From Osmia lignaria lignaria (taxonomy: Eukaryota; Arthropoda; Insecta; Hymenoptera; Megachilidae): a DNA stretch of 64,000 bases. Each line of letters starts with the position of its first letter. The stretch's first letter is position 1. The notes beneath the pieces were generated by a model, which saw only the letters and a program-made list of their open reading frames with translations, had not been told where the DNA came from and did no database searches. Location of the stretch: NCBI RefSeq assembly GCF_051020975.1, contig NC_135040.1, positions 6,751,501 through 6,815,500 on the forward strand, given 5' to 3'. Made by a program: the position numbers and the translations under genes. This document shows positions 50,644-63,501 of this stretch, one piece after another.

Positions 50644-51054
50644 TTAGCAATTATCGCGTAACGGAGTGTGAGAATCAAGGAATTTTGGAAATTCTGAAAC
50701 AATCCTTTCTTCAATTGTTAAAGGGCTGGCTGTTCCTTCGGTATTCGATAGGCTTGGCAATGTGTAGAGGGCAGTAGGTAGCGTTATTGAGGATATTGGT
50801 ATCATATAGGGGCGATAGTACAAGCAATAATACGGCGAGCCGATCGTGTCCGAAAGCTGCGAGTCTGGCATAGCTGGTCTCATTCGTCGCATATCGACGA
50901 TGTCCAGCGGCCGATATGAGATATCGTCCAGTCGGTTCGTACCACGAGAGACGGTGAACGTATATTGCCGCGATATTTCATAAGGCACATCGTGGCATAC
51001 CGCGATCCACGGTTTCCACGTTTCCGGCCGACTTCCGGCGCATTTTTGCAGAAA
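50644..51054 (-). CDS. Possible minus-strand ORF, about 136 codons, function unknown
   Basis: Reading leftwards, the frame is open from 51,054 to a TAA at 50,644. No ATG stands near its start, so it would be entered by splicing, yet the only AG in the right place lacks a pyrimidine tract. The composition is unusually protein-like: even use of Asp, Tyr, Ile, Pro and Thr, with few Cys and His. Codon-position GC over the first 64 codons after 50,988 is about 50, 45 and 56 percent, only weakly coding. A Pro/Tyr/Ile/Leu-rich middle (roughly residues 70-100) has no membrane-length hydrophobic run. No family is recognised. It may be a terminal exon, an old gene relic or chance. Confidence 0.22.
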   Translation of the reverse strand, partial: FLQKCAGSRPETWKPWIAVCHDVPYEISRQYTFTVSRGTNRLDDISYRPLDIVDMRRMRPAMPDSQLSDTIGSPYYCLYYRPYMIPISSITLPTALYTLPSLSNTEGTASPLTIEERIVSEFPKFLDSHTPLRDNC

Positions 51055-54000
51055 TTACGCGTGATGGAATCCCAAGCCGCGAGGGAGAATTGAAATTAAT
51101 ATTGTATTATTTGCGATAATATTCGAGATCAAATATCGCAATTTGCCGCTAAACGACTGCGGGGAATGTTTCGAGGAAGTGTTAAAGATTTTCTTGGTAG
51201 AGATAACGCTCATTAATTTATCAAATATAACATGTAACGAAAGGATTATCTTATCGTATTTCTTCCTTTAATCTCACGCGAGGTTTATGTCTTGAGACGT
51301 TTAACTTCTAACATGCGTGTGAGATGATGTTAATTTTTTATTCAACAACGTTCATGGGTTAACTCGCATTTTTACAAAAGATACCAAGAATCCGAGAGGT
51401 TCCAGCCGAGGACTACGTTAAGAAGGTAGGCTACCAATTAAGGGTTCAACGAGTACACTCGAGATGGGGGAGGATCGGCTGGAATAAGGTCTATTTTAAT
51501 GCGAATTAATGTACGATATAAGATAAGATAAGAGAAATAAGGAGGAAAAGGAGAAGAAGAGGGCTGCCGAGCCACGGCCGGGAAACGCATTACAATACAT
51601 TCGTTTGATAAATTGCGAGCTCGCACCGTGTTCACCGATTAGGCCTCTCTTCCTCCTATTATCGTCGATCTACCTACGCCGTAAGGGAGCAAAGTTTCAT
51701 TTACTCGTCCGTTTTCCTCCTCGTTTTTCCTCTTCTGAAACCGCTCCGGAATAGAAATGTTACACCGTGGCCCGATTATAAGCGAAAAGGACCTTGTGCG
51801 AACGCGGCTGGTAAGCCGCGCTAAGATAACAGGATTTACCACGAGTATCCGTTGATGCGCCACGCAAACGGAATACGTGAGAAAGCTGGCTGCATGGGCG
51901 AACGATCATCAATTAAATTAACACTGATTTTCAGGAAGCGATAAACGGTTTGCCGTACGCTCCACACGATGCCTTCTAATTTTAGCTTGTTTAAACGGAT
52001 AGGTATATCGTGGAATCGTCTGATTTAGTTTAATTGCGGGCGGGACAAGACCTCCTAGGGTTGCGATTTTCCTTTTTATCATTTTTCCTTCGTGTACCAG
52101 TGTACGCAGCTTCGGGGGCACGCGTATAAATATAATCTCGATCGATCGTTCGTACGGAATAGCGAAGTGAAAAAGTTTGACAGGGACCTACGGTTTACCC
52201 GTGATATTGATGGACGTGTCGAGCAGAGAAACGAAGGGTTACATCCGCATCGTTGTTTCCAGATGAGCCCACGCTGCGAGACGTATGCTCCTACGACTAA
52301 CGCCAAATTTATCTCCTCCTGTCGGCGACAGAGGTCGGCGACTTTCACGAGCATCCCTCCAGATCGAAGGACCAGGCCTGAACTTTGCTCCTCGGTATGG
52401 CTTAGTTTAATCCACGATTAAAAACACGAGAAGAATAAAAGGAGATTGTAACGAGCGAATCTACCCTCGATCCGAGCCACGGAGGGAGTAACAGCCGGCA
52501 TCGATGACCGCACACCGGCCGAATCGGTGTTCCCTGACGAAAAATGTTGGAATTTAAGGGTTAACCGCAGGGTTGGCTACCGCGAACGAATACAATATTG
52601 CGAGCTGAGGGAAGAGTGAAAAACGACGAGAAAGAGAGAGAAAGAAGGAAGGGGTAGGTGAGCAACGGTCGTACGGGGGGTCAGTCGTATTAATATCGCA
52701 TATCGGGCAAGCATGGTCAGAGGCAACGGTGCCGTCCACCAGGCCGATATGAAATCATCGCGGCGGACGAGGGAGTGCTTGGCAAATAGTAGGGCATAAT
52801 TGGAATCCATCCGGCAAACATGGCATCAGCCGTACCTCTAATCAATCTGTCGCGATGCTTTCCTTGTGGCATGCTCGTAAAAATCCCAGTTGACACGGTC
52901 GAAAGATCGGCCAGGATTTGTAATTAATTGATTCCCAAGGAACCGAGGGTATCGGCTACGCGTCAGGTCCGACTATGAATTTTATGACGCAAGCAATAAA
53001 GATTGTACCGTAGGACGTGTTTGGAAAAGATTTTCAAAGCGAAGAAAAGAGAGAGAGATTATGAACGGGTTCGTTGTCGACTCGGCCACGATATATCTTT
53101 CGACGGTGAATTCGTGCGAGGAATCCTTGACTCTCGGTGTTCACCGATCGTGTTCTTATAACGTCTTCTCCTTTCTCAGCGATTCCCGAAATTAATAGCC
53201 GGCTAAGTGGCGGTTAAATTATTGCCTCGTAAATATCTCCGCGCCCTCGACGCACGGTCCCGTTTCCGTTTCTATCGCCGCGGCGCGGCGGTGAGGGTGG
53301 AAAACGTCCCCCCTCGATATTGTGCTTACTCCACGTTGTCGTCCGACTGTTTTCCGTTCGAACTGGTAACCAGATACCTTTATCTTTCGATGGAAAAATC
53401 TTCCCTCAAAAGGTTCCTCGATTTGAGTAGTAAATCACGATTGTTAAAGGTTAAGAGTTCGAAACGAGATAGCTCTCGATCAAATTAAAACGTTCCTTTT
53501 CTTTTTTTTTTTTTTTTCACCGTGCAACCAATTAGATCGAATACTCGGTAGCGCCTTAATTATCCCCGGGTATTCAACGATGCTTTACAATCGGTTCACG
53601 TGCACGCGGCTCGAAAAGGCTACTCTCACAGTAGACAAGCGTACAATGGGCCCGGTTATGAGCGTACGCCGCGCTCCGAAAGGAAAACCACTTATTATCT
53701 TACTGTCAGGAGGGTCGTCGATTGCACTGCATCGGCAGGAACGGTAACGAGCGCGGCAATTACCGCACTCTTTCATTGAGCGATAGCGAGAAACCAGAAA
53801 GTTGGTCGTCTTGGCAGAACAATGGCTCGCGTTTCGAACCGTCCAAGATAATTCTTCATCGTTGCCAGCGTAACCAGGGTGTTGGACATTTTATTCCTTC
53901 GTTGACAATTTCAATGAATTACTTTCTATCCTGAAATTCGTTGACTTTCGCTCGCTCTATCAGCAGAGGGTTGAAGTAGCGTGGCGCTGAGTAATCTGGA

Positions 54001-54235
54001 GGGGTGCCCGCAACCCTTTAACGCAGTGCTTTCTTACAGCGACATAGGCGACGATAATTCCAACAATTAGATCGCGGCTATACATTAGGTGGTTTTTTCT
54101 GTCTCTCGGATGGCCAGAGGCGAAGCAAAGCAGCAACGGTGGTGGCGGTGGAGGCGAAGGTGGGGGAGGTTACGGAGACCCCGAGCACAAGGGGTATGGG
54201 GAACATGGCCGCACAGGCTCGACGTCTCCACCTTT
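51055..54235. other. Non-coding DNA with no supported gene
   Basis: AT-rich DNA lies at 51,090-51,390 and at 51,500-51,540 (a TAAGA run near 51,519). GA-rich patches lie at 52,610-52,660 and 53,040-53,060. A poly-T run of about 16 lies at 53,502-53,517 just after a + frame (53,207-53,488) that has no coding composition. No element or RNA gene is seen. Confidence 0.55.
53502..53517. repeat. Poly-T tract
   Basis: An uninterrupted run of about 16 T follows CTTTTC. It has no poly-A-tailed retroelement structure or target duplication around it that I can see. Confidence 0.8.
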
Positions 54236-54289
54236 TTATTGTGAGCGCCAGAGGCAGAAGGCAGAATGTCTGTCTACTGCTGCGGCCAG

Positions 54290-54322
54290 GTGCGTGTGTG
54301 CATGTGTGTGCATGTGTCTGCA
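54290..54322. repeat. GT-rich repeat
   Basis: Interrupted GTGTGT/GCATGT units run across about 33 bases. The overlapping Cys/Val/His readings on + and Met-Gln-Thr-His readings on - are repeat products. Confidence 0.7.
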
Positions 54323-54829
54323 AGCGTACCAGAGAGACGAAGAAGAAAAAAGACAGACACCACAGCAGACGAAGAGAACGAACACTGCCAGAGGACTGTT
54401 AAACGGAGTAAGAGGGCAAAACAGCGAGAAAGTGAACTGATAGAGGGAGAGAGAGAAAGAGAGAAAGGAACGAGAGAGGACTTTTGCGGAGGAGGCTGGC
54501 AAGCAGCACCTCTGACTGGCTGGTTGGCTGTGCGGAACAGTCCTCCTGCACACTTATTCGCCTGGTCGTGAGGCGGTAGTCGCGTTTATTTATCGGCGGT
54601 TGCCGGTGAGTGGCGCTAGCGCGGCATTTTAATTGCACTCTTATACCACCACCGAGTTGCGGGGCCCTCCAGGGCGGCGGTGGTCCCCAGAGGACCCTCT
54701 TCGTCCCCTTTCAACCTCCGTACCCATCCCTCTTTGCCATTTCCTATGCTATCCGCTTCGCCTCGACTCGCTTCAGTCCCCGCTACTTATGCTTTTATGC
54801 CTTGTCCCCTATACGAAATCACCTCCTCG

Positions 54830-54854
54830 CTTCTTCTTCTTCTTCTTCTTCTTC
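54830..54854. repeat. CTT trinucleotide repeat
   Basis: About eight uninterrupted CTT units. A second CTT tract with one CAT interruption follows at 55,077-55,103. Confidence 0.85.
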
Positions 54855-56179
54855 CTTCTCCACCTTCTGCGGCTGTATTTCTTTGCTGTCCGCCGTTCAT
54901 CGCCGTCCTTCCCTTTTTCCCCTACCCTTCGCCCGGTTGTACCAGCACCCCTGTCGCCGCGCCGCGCCGGCAAGCTTATACGCGATCGCGACGCCGACGT
55001 GGGAAATGAAGGTGCTGGATCGGCAACGGACACCGAGACGGACCGAATTACTGACCGATCTTTTTTCCCCTCCTTTTTCTTCTTCTTCTTCTTCATCTTC
55101 TTCGAGCTGACTCTGCTGGCGCCTCGTCGCCCCCATATTTGTATCGTATGCTCTTCTTCCTTTGACTCTTGTTTCGGCGGCGCCTCCTCTTCAGGCTCTA
55201 ATCGATTAAACGTTGCGAAGACAAAGATGTTTACTTTTGGATTTTAATTAAAATTTACGTATAATCTTTCGCACGATTGATATTTGATATTGAAAGAAGA
55301 CTGCCTTTCGAGCAAACATCCAGCATTATTCCATGACGGTACACGCGTAGGCGGACTAACTCTGGCCGCTTCTTTCTCAAGTGCATCGGTGGAGATGGGT
55401 ACGGTGTAAGCGTGCCTCCCCGAAGCCTCGTGTCCGACGTATATCAGCCGGGTTATCATCGCCAGATCTACAGGGACTGCGCGAGAAATTATTTATTAGC
55501 ACGGGACACCTCCTTCGTCACCCTCAGAGGGGAGCAGAGTTCTTTTCGCGAAGGCGCGTCGTAAAAAAGATTAACGAGCGTCTGACCAACCCTGACTCCG
55601 GTAAAGGAGAGCGCGAAATCGTCACGGACTTCGGATTTCGATTTCCGGATTTTTCAACGATCGATAGTATTTTCGAATGTAACAAAGAAAAATTTTGTTT
55701 CAACTCGCAGGTAGCGAAGTTGAAACGCAAGAATACAGAGAGGGTTGTTTAAAACGCGCGGTGGTTGTACGCTTGGTAATCCCGGTCCCCGAGCATTATC
55801 GTCACCCTGGAGACGTTCCACGGCGACGAAGAATTTCGCCAAGGAAAATATTTGTCGGGCGTGTCTGGCATCGTGTATAAACAGATCGACGCCGATGGAA
55901 ATGCGATTGTGCTGGACAGGTACTGACCTGCTAATGTCTGACCGTTGTTCCCGTCCTGTCGTCACCCTCGTCTTCAAGGAACCGTTCTTACTATACCGCG
56001 ACCAAAAAGGCTGCGAATACGAATTCATAGATTCTTTGGTCTAATCTGTCGTAAACTGATTAACAGGTATCCTGATTCGAATTCTTTCGAATAGCAAGCG
56101 AAGGATCGTAAATCGTAGAACTTCCTGGAGGTGTTCCAGAGATGCAAGGGGTGCAAAACGCTATTTGCCTTTTAAATTA

Positions 56180-56310
56180 AAAAATCGCGACTTTAGGGGT
56201 GGCCACTAATCGCGATTTTTCGATCTGGAACATCAACCCCGAAATTTCTCGATTTGCAACATTGTTGTCGCGAATCACGATTCGCGATTTCTCAATTTGC
56301 AACATTGTTG
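56180..56310. repeat. TCGCGA-rich structured block with duplicated unit
   Basis: AAAAATCGCGA (56,180-56,190) pairs perfectly with TCGCGATTTTT (56,210-56,220) over 11 bases with a 19-base loop. A second hairpin, CGCGAATC/GATTCGCG, spans 56,269-56,286 with a two-base loop. The phrase TTTCTCGATTTGCAACATTG (56,245-56,264) recurs with one change at 56,288-56,307, a spacing of 43 bases, so the unit has been tandemly duplicated. Four TCGCGA-type cores lie within 110 bp. No coding frame crosses the block. It may be a small repeat family, a replication or nucleosome-related structure, or a cluster of binding sites. Confidence 0.55.
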
Positions 56311-59300
56311 CGAGCCACGAGTACCAGGCCCTCCATATGCTAGGGGGCGGTAATCGAAACTAAAATTTGGGACTAAATTCCGCATAATTTTTGCGCTCGC
56401 TCAGATACAATCAAACCCGCTGCTCCCGTAGGACACCGCGACCGGTCCGACTGAATAATTCAGGAGACGTCGTTCGCGAGAGTTTGCCGGATTTGTAACG
56501 CGACCGCGCGCCCATTCACAAAGAGGCGAGAAAGAGAAGAGGACGCCTAGGAATGTTTGACGGCTCGTCACCCGGCCCCAAGATACGTCTACGATCTACC
56601 GAGTTGGTCGTTGGATCTCTGTGTGCCGCTCCCACGATCAGGATTCGCAATTTCGAACCTCCTTCTTCGTTTCCCTCTTCGGGATTAAAAATTACTGGCG
56701 CGCGGACGAGATTGAAATTCTCCCATTGAAAATCCCCTGCTCCCCGCGTTTGTCATTCAAAGAGAATACCTTGACTCGGAAATATTCATAAATTCGCGCA
56801 GGAAATATTAAACTTAGTAAACTTCAATTATAACTAATTGAAACTCATTCGAGGGTTAATGATACTTGAAAGAGGAAAAAAACTGATTCGTGAATCAGCA
56901 CCAAGTCTAGCATTTCGAAATACATACGTGAAACGCGACGCCCCGTGGTTTGTAATTTCCTTTTTGATGAACATCTGCACTGTTCTTTTATTTTCGTTTT
57001 TTCAACGAGTTTCCGTAATACAGTTCTTGGTTGCACGGTACTTTCACAGGGTAATTGCGATTTATCGTCGGGAACGGTGGAGGAACGGTCTAATCGAGGT
57101 AGTGGAGCGCGTTAACAGGATTCGGACGTCTTGCGGACGAGCAACGGATCAGGGACGATACACAATCGTATCTTGCGGGACCAGATTCAGCGGAAATGTT
57201 CGACTAACCGCAACGAAATCGTCTTCGAAAATTTGCGCCTCGGCTCGATTCGGTCGTGGGCCGGTATCAATGATATCCCCCGTGTCTGTCTGGCTACGAG
57301 GGAAATCGCAATTGCTTTTATTAGCATACTAATTGTAAGATTTCTCTCGACGCGATCCAAGATAACGGCGTGTCGCTGTTGCGATTGCGAGTGAACCGAG
57401 TGAAGCGAGTGAAAGCGAACCGAGACAGTTTCTTGGTATCGAAACGATCCACCGATCGCGAGTTAATAAATTGCTCGTTAATTGACTCGTACCTGTGTCG
57501 CTCGTGAATCTAGCAGTTAAGATTACGTCGGTGACGCTGGACGTTAACGAGTCTGGTAATTCCTTCGATAACATCGAGTCGAAATGATCTTTTAAACGGG
57601 CACAGAAAGGGAACGGTGAAGTTTCGAAAATGTTTAACACTTTCACTGATGTATTACCAGTATTTTATTTACTTAATAAAATAAACGTGTTAACAAATGA
57701 TTGAACGTTTCGAACCTTTCGTTATTATCCTTTCTTGATCCACCAGTATATCCGCTCGATCCATTCGATCGACCCTTCATTCTAAGCCTCTGTAACAATC
57801 GAAAAGAATCTGGAATCTGCGCCGAGGCAAGACCTGAACCGTAAAATCGTAGCTCTACCGTTCCGTCTGGCGTGGTTCATCGCGATAATCACGCCTCGAA
57901 ACGCAGCCGAGTTCCCGGTCCAAGGCACCGCTTTCCTCGACGGGCAACGATTTTCCGGAAAAGGAGGCGGTGTACGGTGTACGGGACACAATGGTATCTC
58001 GCGAAACCGGCAGCCACGTCTCGGCTGCTCGCAAAGGCGTGTACGAGAGGCAAAATGGAAACGAACGACGATGCATCCAGCTCACGGCTCGTTTGCGACT
58101 CAACCAGAGAAACGGGGACACGATTGCAAATGATGCAAACTAGTAATCACTTTGATTCGCTTTCGATATTCGAAGTTGACGAAGAACAATTTCAGAAAAG
58201 AATCCTTCGCTTTGAAAAATTCTGCAAATGACAGAGTATGAAATGTTAGTAACTCGCCGAGAATTCCAGCGTCGGTTCATTTACATTCTTGGCTACCGTT
58301 ATTAGCGAGGACCAGTCTCTCGCTCTCTCGATCGTCGAATCTACATAAGTATCCATGCGGCGAGGACCAGAGGAGGCGGTTAATTTTTTTGACACGTGTA
58401 ATTCCATAGCGGGAAGCGGTTAATGGAGGTCCGAAGTACGCGTATGCAGATTCTCGGAAGGAAGCGGATCGCTCGACTCGCTGGAACGATCCGAACTCGA
58501 GTCGCGACCGATCGAGATCGGGATCGGGATCAGAGTTCCTCGCCGTAACACCGTCACGGCATCGTGTCCGCTCTGACTAAGCGCTGATTAACCGAACGGA
58601 AATAGATCTTCCTCTTTGGATTCGATTACCTCGCCGTTGATGAGCAGACGGCGGTAAGAGTAATGCATAATGAAAATTGCTGAAATGAATTCAGCTGAAA
58701 ATTGCTTGTACCTTTTCGCTTCTCGCTAACTCGTAGAAGAATAACGATAAAGTCGCTTCAAAGGAGACGGCCGTAAAAAAAAAAGGTATCTCGCGTGCCT
58801 AATGGACTTTCCAACGGGCGTTTATCTTTCAATTTCAATCTCATATTAACTCTTAAAGTATAAATTACGAAGGCAATCGCGTACGATCTTGCAGCCTCCA
58901 CGCTTCGTTGCCGTCCTCTCTCGCGTAATTTATAGCGCATCGGTTCGCGATTTATCGCGATTTTATGGTTCAACGAGAGACGTTGATCGTCTCCAACGGC
59001 CACCGAGTTCGCCTCGTGTTCACTCGAAGGGGAACAATTAACCTTAATAGCGGCAATAACGCGTTACACCCTATACCGTGCACCGAAACCTCTCGATCAC
59101 TGTTTTTGCTCGTAATTCACTGTTTCCTCGACCTACCACAGGCTCTTCATTTTCGGAAAATATCGCGGTTTCAGTTTCTACAGACCGTGTATACGATTCT
59201 CGTCAATCTCCACGAATTTTCCTTAGCACGCGTATTCAGTGTTCGGTTTGCTATCAATTTAACTTACAATTTTTATACGGACATTTCTACTTTGTAAACT

Positions 59301-59325
59301 TTCGTGTCGGAGCGAGTTCGCATTT
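56311..59325. other. Non-coding DNA with no supported gene
   Basis: The 56,838-57,332 + frame is long but overlaps other frames and has no boundary signals. GAGTGAA/GCGAGTGAA-type short repetition lies at 57,388-57,420. The minus ATG frame at 57,329-57,646 reads smoothly but its second codon position is GC-rich (about 55 percent). GGGATC-type repetition lies at 58,518-58,534. Nothing else stands out. Confidence 0.5.
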
Positions 59326-59754
59326 CTAATTAATCCGTATTTGGCAGGGATCGCTATCAATCACTTCGAGTGCGAGATTAAAATAATTAGCCGATGGCCT
59401 GACGGTCGGACGATGGTTAAACGATTCAAAGGAGACGTTAAAATAGCGCTTGTCAGTCGAATCGATTGATATTTTGACGCGCGTGTCAAGAGTTAAGCGG
59501 AGAAATCGGTTGGTTTTTCTTTCGATCACATTAGTAGCACCGTTCGCGTGGCACTTAAACGGATGAACAGGACCAAACGGACACGGGTATAAATTGAAAT
59601 TTACGAAGTTGCCGGTGGAATCGCGTGATACGACTGCGTCCTGTTGCTCGTTTTGCTCCTGCCGGGCCAACAGAATCGCGGCGAAGAATCTCGAGTAGAG
59701 TATACGCCTCTCGTTCCTTTCATTCACCACTTCGTGCCTCGTAAGTCTCGTTTA
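59326..59754 (-). CDS. Possible minus-strand ORF, about 142 codons, function unknown
   Basis: Reading leftwards, the frame opens after a TAA at 59,752 and runs to TAG at 59,326. There is no ATG near its beginning, only GTG, so it would have to be a 3' exon. No good acceptor is visible at the open end. Codon-position GC over about 131 codons is near 53, 39 and 53 percent, a moderate coding signature across a long stretch. The product is Asn-, Phe- and Asp-rich with two widely spaced Cys in the middle (about residues 60-70 from the first GTG) and one near the end. A short hydrophobic run (Phe-Phe-Ala-Ala-Ile-Leu-Leu) near its start could suggest a secreted protein, but this is speculative. No family is recognised. 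Confidence 0.25.
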
Positions 59755-62700
59755 CCGCGTTTCACCGGCTAAATTAACGTCACCCTTGCCCCACGACTCC
59801 TCTCCGATACGCTAACCTTCCACGATCCTCGATTATTTATCCCCATTGTTCGTCCGTTCTGTCGTGCAGTATAGTTGCGCGACTTCTTTGCTCCTTGGAC
59901 ACCGGAAACGATCACCTCTGATTTTTCATTGAAATCATTTAAGAAAAAAAATCAATTTTCAAAAAATTTGAATTTTAAATTTTCCATAATTGTATAAAGA
60001 AGCGAGAAAAATAGAAAAAAGAAAAAGAATATGGATGAAGAAAGGTGAAGGTAGCGGTGGACGTGTCTCGCGAGGAATGGTGGACTCGGCGAGCGTGGGC
60101 GGCCTCGCATCCGGCCTAAACTGCAAGATAATATAGCGCCGGTCCGCCAAGACATTTGCACCATCATTAAAATTCGCGATAGCGGATCGAACAGGCACGG
60201 TGACATCACCCTCGTTCGCGCGAACCAACTAAACGAGCATAGGGAACGTTCGCTCGTGTAAAACCTCCCTGCACGTCTCCTTAACCCTCCTACCCTTCGC
60301 CGTCTCCGTCTCTTTCCGTTCTTCACGCGTTCTCCTCTTTCTTCGTTCGACGAGGATCCGGTGGACAGGCAGCAGGATTCAGCCGCGTACAACCGTAACG
60401 CAACGATACACGCAGCTGGTATGCGTATAATGAGATTGACGATAACCTTCTGACAATTAGCGCGAAATATTCTGCTAGCTCGACGGGCTTGGCTAGGATC
60501 TCGCCAGACCTTTTTTTCTTCTTCAATCTTGTGGGTAACGAGCGAATTTATGAGGGGGAAACTAGATGAGACGATGGGTAGAATTGGAAATAACGTTCTC
60601 GAAAACTAAGTATTAATTGAAGAGGGTGTGTGCGCGCGGTTAACAGATCGCGATTATCATAGAATTATTTATTACACGCGTGAATTAATTGCCGCGTCGA
60701 CTCGTACCGTCCCTGCAGATTGCTCGATTGAAAATTTACAGCGGTTTCAACGATACAACCGTTTCATTACGCGAATGCAACAGACAGATATCGCGTTACT
60801 CATTCACTGTCGTCAGTGTCGCGCTGGTTGAGAGGAACGTTTCTTCGAGACGTTAATTATTTGTCGCCTATTGACACGGAACATCCGAACACGAGGCTCG
60901 ATGAAAATTTACGCGCTCCCGAAACTCGTCGTCGCGTCCCTGAAACGTGCGGTCAATTAATGCGAAACAGGTTGTTACGTTAGCTGGAAAGACAATCCAT
61001 CGTGGTCCCGTTGCAAACGTCGGAGTAATTATTTAACAACCGATTACTAATTTATTCAATTTTCTTGAAATTTTCACGAAACAAAGCTCGAGCAACAAAA
61101 GACATTAGAGTTTTTGGTAAATCGATATTAAAGAAGAATCGGTAGGAAAAATAAAATCTATGATTGCTTGGTGCAGCTGGTCGACATCGAACGACACGAT
61201 CGCGTTGAACGTGTCGTTTAATCAAGGCCGAATGTTTTACGCGCGATCATTAAAAGCGAAACGGGCCGTGTTATACGCGAATGCATAAACCCGAACGACG
61301 ATATCGAGCTTTACGTCGGTTTTATTTAAATAAACTTCCCTTCCGCGGGGATCAAGCCTCGAGACATTGCTGCATGGACGACGAAATTGCCGTGGAAAGT
61401 GGCGTTGAACGATTCACTGGCAAGTTGAAACGACGATAAAGTTGGTTGCACGCTTCAGGAATTAATTACCTTCCCGATTTTTCCTTTTTTTCCAGTCGTT
61501 ATTCAAAATATACATTGAATTAACGGCGACGCGTTAAATCGTAAAGACAAACGCGTGCAACAGCACTTTCGAAGCTGTTGCAAGAAACCGTGTTCGCCAG
61601 TTGCACCAGGTATACTTCAAGTCGCGAGTTGATCGACGACTCGGAATACCAGTAGGAGAGATCTCAACCTTGCTTTCCCAGAAAGCAATGTTCCCGGCCA
61701 GCTGAATCTCAATAAGAGTAAAAATGGTCTCGCACGGTTCGCGCTAATAGTGCATCGACGAGATCGCCTATCGGCACGACCGATCAGCCAGATCTAACGC
61801 GAGCTTGTCGCATAAGTAATCGCTTTTAATAGTAGCCGCCTCGACTACACGAGTACGGTTTACGTTGAAACGGCCGCGAAAGGAGACAATTTCGCAGCTA
61901 CGAACGCGGGTTTTCCTGTATACAGACTTGTCCACCGACGCGCTGAATAATCCTGTGCCATCGAGTTCCTATTTAATTCAGGAATCCTAGCGGTTTCTGC
62001 CTCTCGGTTGCTCGCTGAGATCGAGAAAGAGAAATAAATGTTCGAAGCTTTTATCATCCGAGTCCGCCGCGTATTCTGGTTCCCTTATTCGAGAAGGCAA
62101 TAATCGAAGGGTAAAAAGGAAAGATACGCGATGAACTCTACGAACCGGTAGCTATCAGCAGGTAGGATCTTGAAAATAGATCGACGAGGAGACGGCAGGA
62201 AACGGGCACGTCGTCGTCGTTAACGTCCCTCGCGGAGCATCGCGAAAACGAAAGAAGGAGTGACGGACAAACGAACGGACGGACGGGCGAGGCTGGTGAA
62301 CGCGAACGCGAACGTAGAAGAGAAACGAAGGCGGTAACTCGCGTGAACCGCGTAGGCCGCCTAACGAGCTCTCCACACCGTGTGTACGATGGCATGCTCT
62401 CGTTAGCCGACTTCACCGCAGGCCCACCAACCTGTGCGTGAGTCCACGCCAACTAAGTATTTCTCTCGTCCGTTTAAACAGTGACTTAATCACCGGGTCG
62501 CATCTGAGGATCGGCGGGAAAAATCTGCTATTAAAGCTCCTGGACTCGTCCGGCTTGAAAATCTCATCAATTTCGTGGAAAAATATATCGTTATATTCCG
62601 TCGAAAGATTGTTAAGAATCCGTGTTGCGAAACAGATCGGGAGGATTCGTTAACCGGCAACAAAGGTCGGTAAATTGATGAAAAGACGAAAGGAGAATGG

Positions 62701-63501
62701 GGTACAGTTGGCGAGCAACGAGAAGCTTCACCGCAACGAGGCAAGGCGTCGGAAACGGAGACGCGAGGAAGAAACCGTTTCCAGATTCCATCCATTGAAC
62801 GTTCTCCATCGTTACCGTACCCTTCCTCCTTCCCTCCGTTACCGGTAACAATACGTACGCGAAAAGAAGTTGGGAGTCGCAAGCTGACGAGTCTCCCCGG
62901 CTCTGGTCTAGCGAGGTTCGCTCTTTGATAAATTGATTCCAGGTGTAGAAGAGTGTCCCCGTCGTCGCGGATGCGCGTTTCCAGCCGAGTAACGATGCCG
63001 GTCGGTCATTGTCTCAGGTATTATCGAGACGGGCATCTCTCGACGCCTCTTCCACTTGCGGGGGCGAACACGGCCCGTGTCCTCCTCTTCTTTCTCTTTT
63101 TCACCCTCTCTTTTCCACGTCTCGTTGACGCTCACTGCTCGGCTCGGTTTGTCCAGAGAAACGAAACGAACCCGCCAGAAGAAAAGCCCCCGACTCTTAT
63201 ACCTATTCTTTCAAGGCGTGGAAACAGAAGGGTGCCGGGCCGACCAAGCGGAAAATTATAAATAATGACGAGCATTTACGTTCGAACACCTCCTCTGACC
63301 CCGGCTACAGTCAGGGGGCGGCGCGAAAGAAAAGACCTTCGTGTGACTTCGTTCGACGACTACGAAACGACGTAGCCGTGCTGACCGACATTCAAACGAA
63401 AGTAATTTGCAGACGAACGACGGGAATGATTATCGATAGCGAGGGTGAATTAATGGATGCTTGGATCGAAATTTATCGCTCCGTTCGATATATAACGTAA
63501 T
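59755..63501. other. Non-coding DNA with no supported gene
   Basis: An A/T-rich patch with poly-A lies at 59,940-60,030 and a T-rich run at 60,508-60,525. The + frame at 60,628-60,831 is short, with no ATG. AT-rich quiet sequence lies at 61,020-61,160. Degenerate CGAACG/GGACGGAC repetition lies at 62,270-62,315. CT-rich DNA lies at 63,075-63,120. Confidence 0.55.

Larger units (their letters stand above)
54236..56179. other. Simple-repeat-rich non-coding DNA
   Basis: A GTGTGCAT-type GT-rich repeat lies at 54,290-54,322, a GA-rich tract at 54,440-54,475, and CTT repeats at 54,830-54,854 and 55,077-55,103. The 166- and 204-codon + frames at 54,610-55,247 pass through both CTT tracts and read as Phe or Ser runs. 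They are repeat-driven. The frames at 55,381-55,752 (+) and 55,654-56,028 (-) overlap each other and neither is distinctive. Confidence 0.55.

Noticed and set aside
54610..55247. Frames of 166 and 204 codons with Phe or Ser runs
   Set aside because: Both runs are translations of CTT repeats, and the three + frames are open together.
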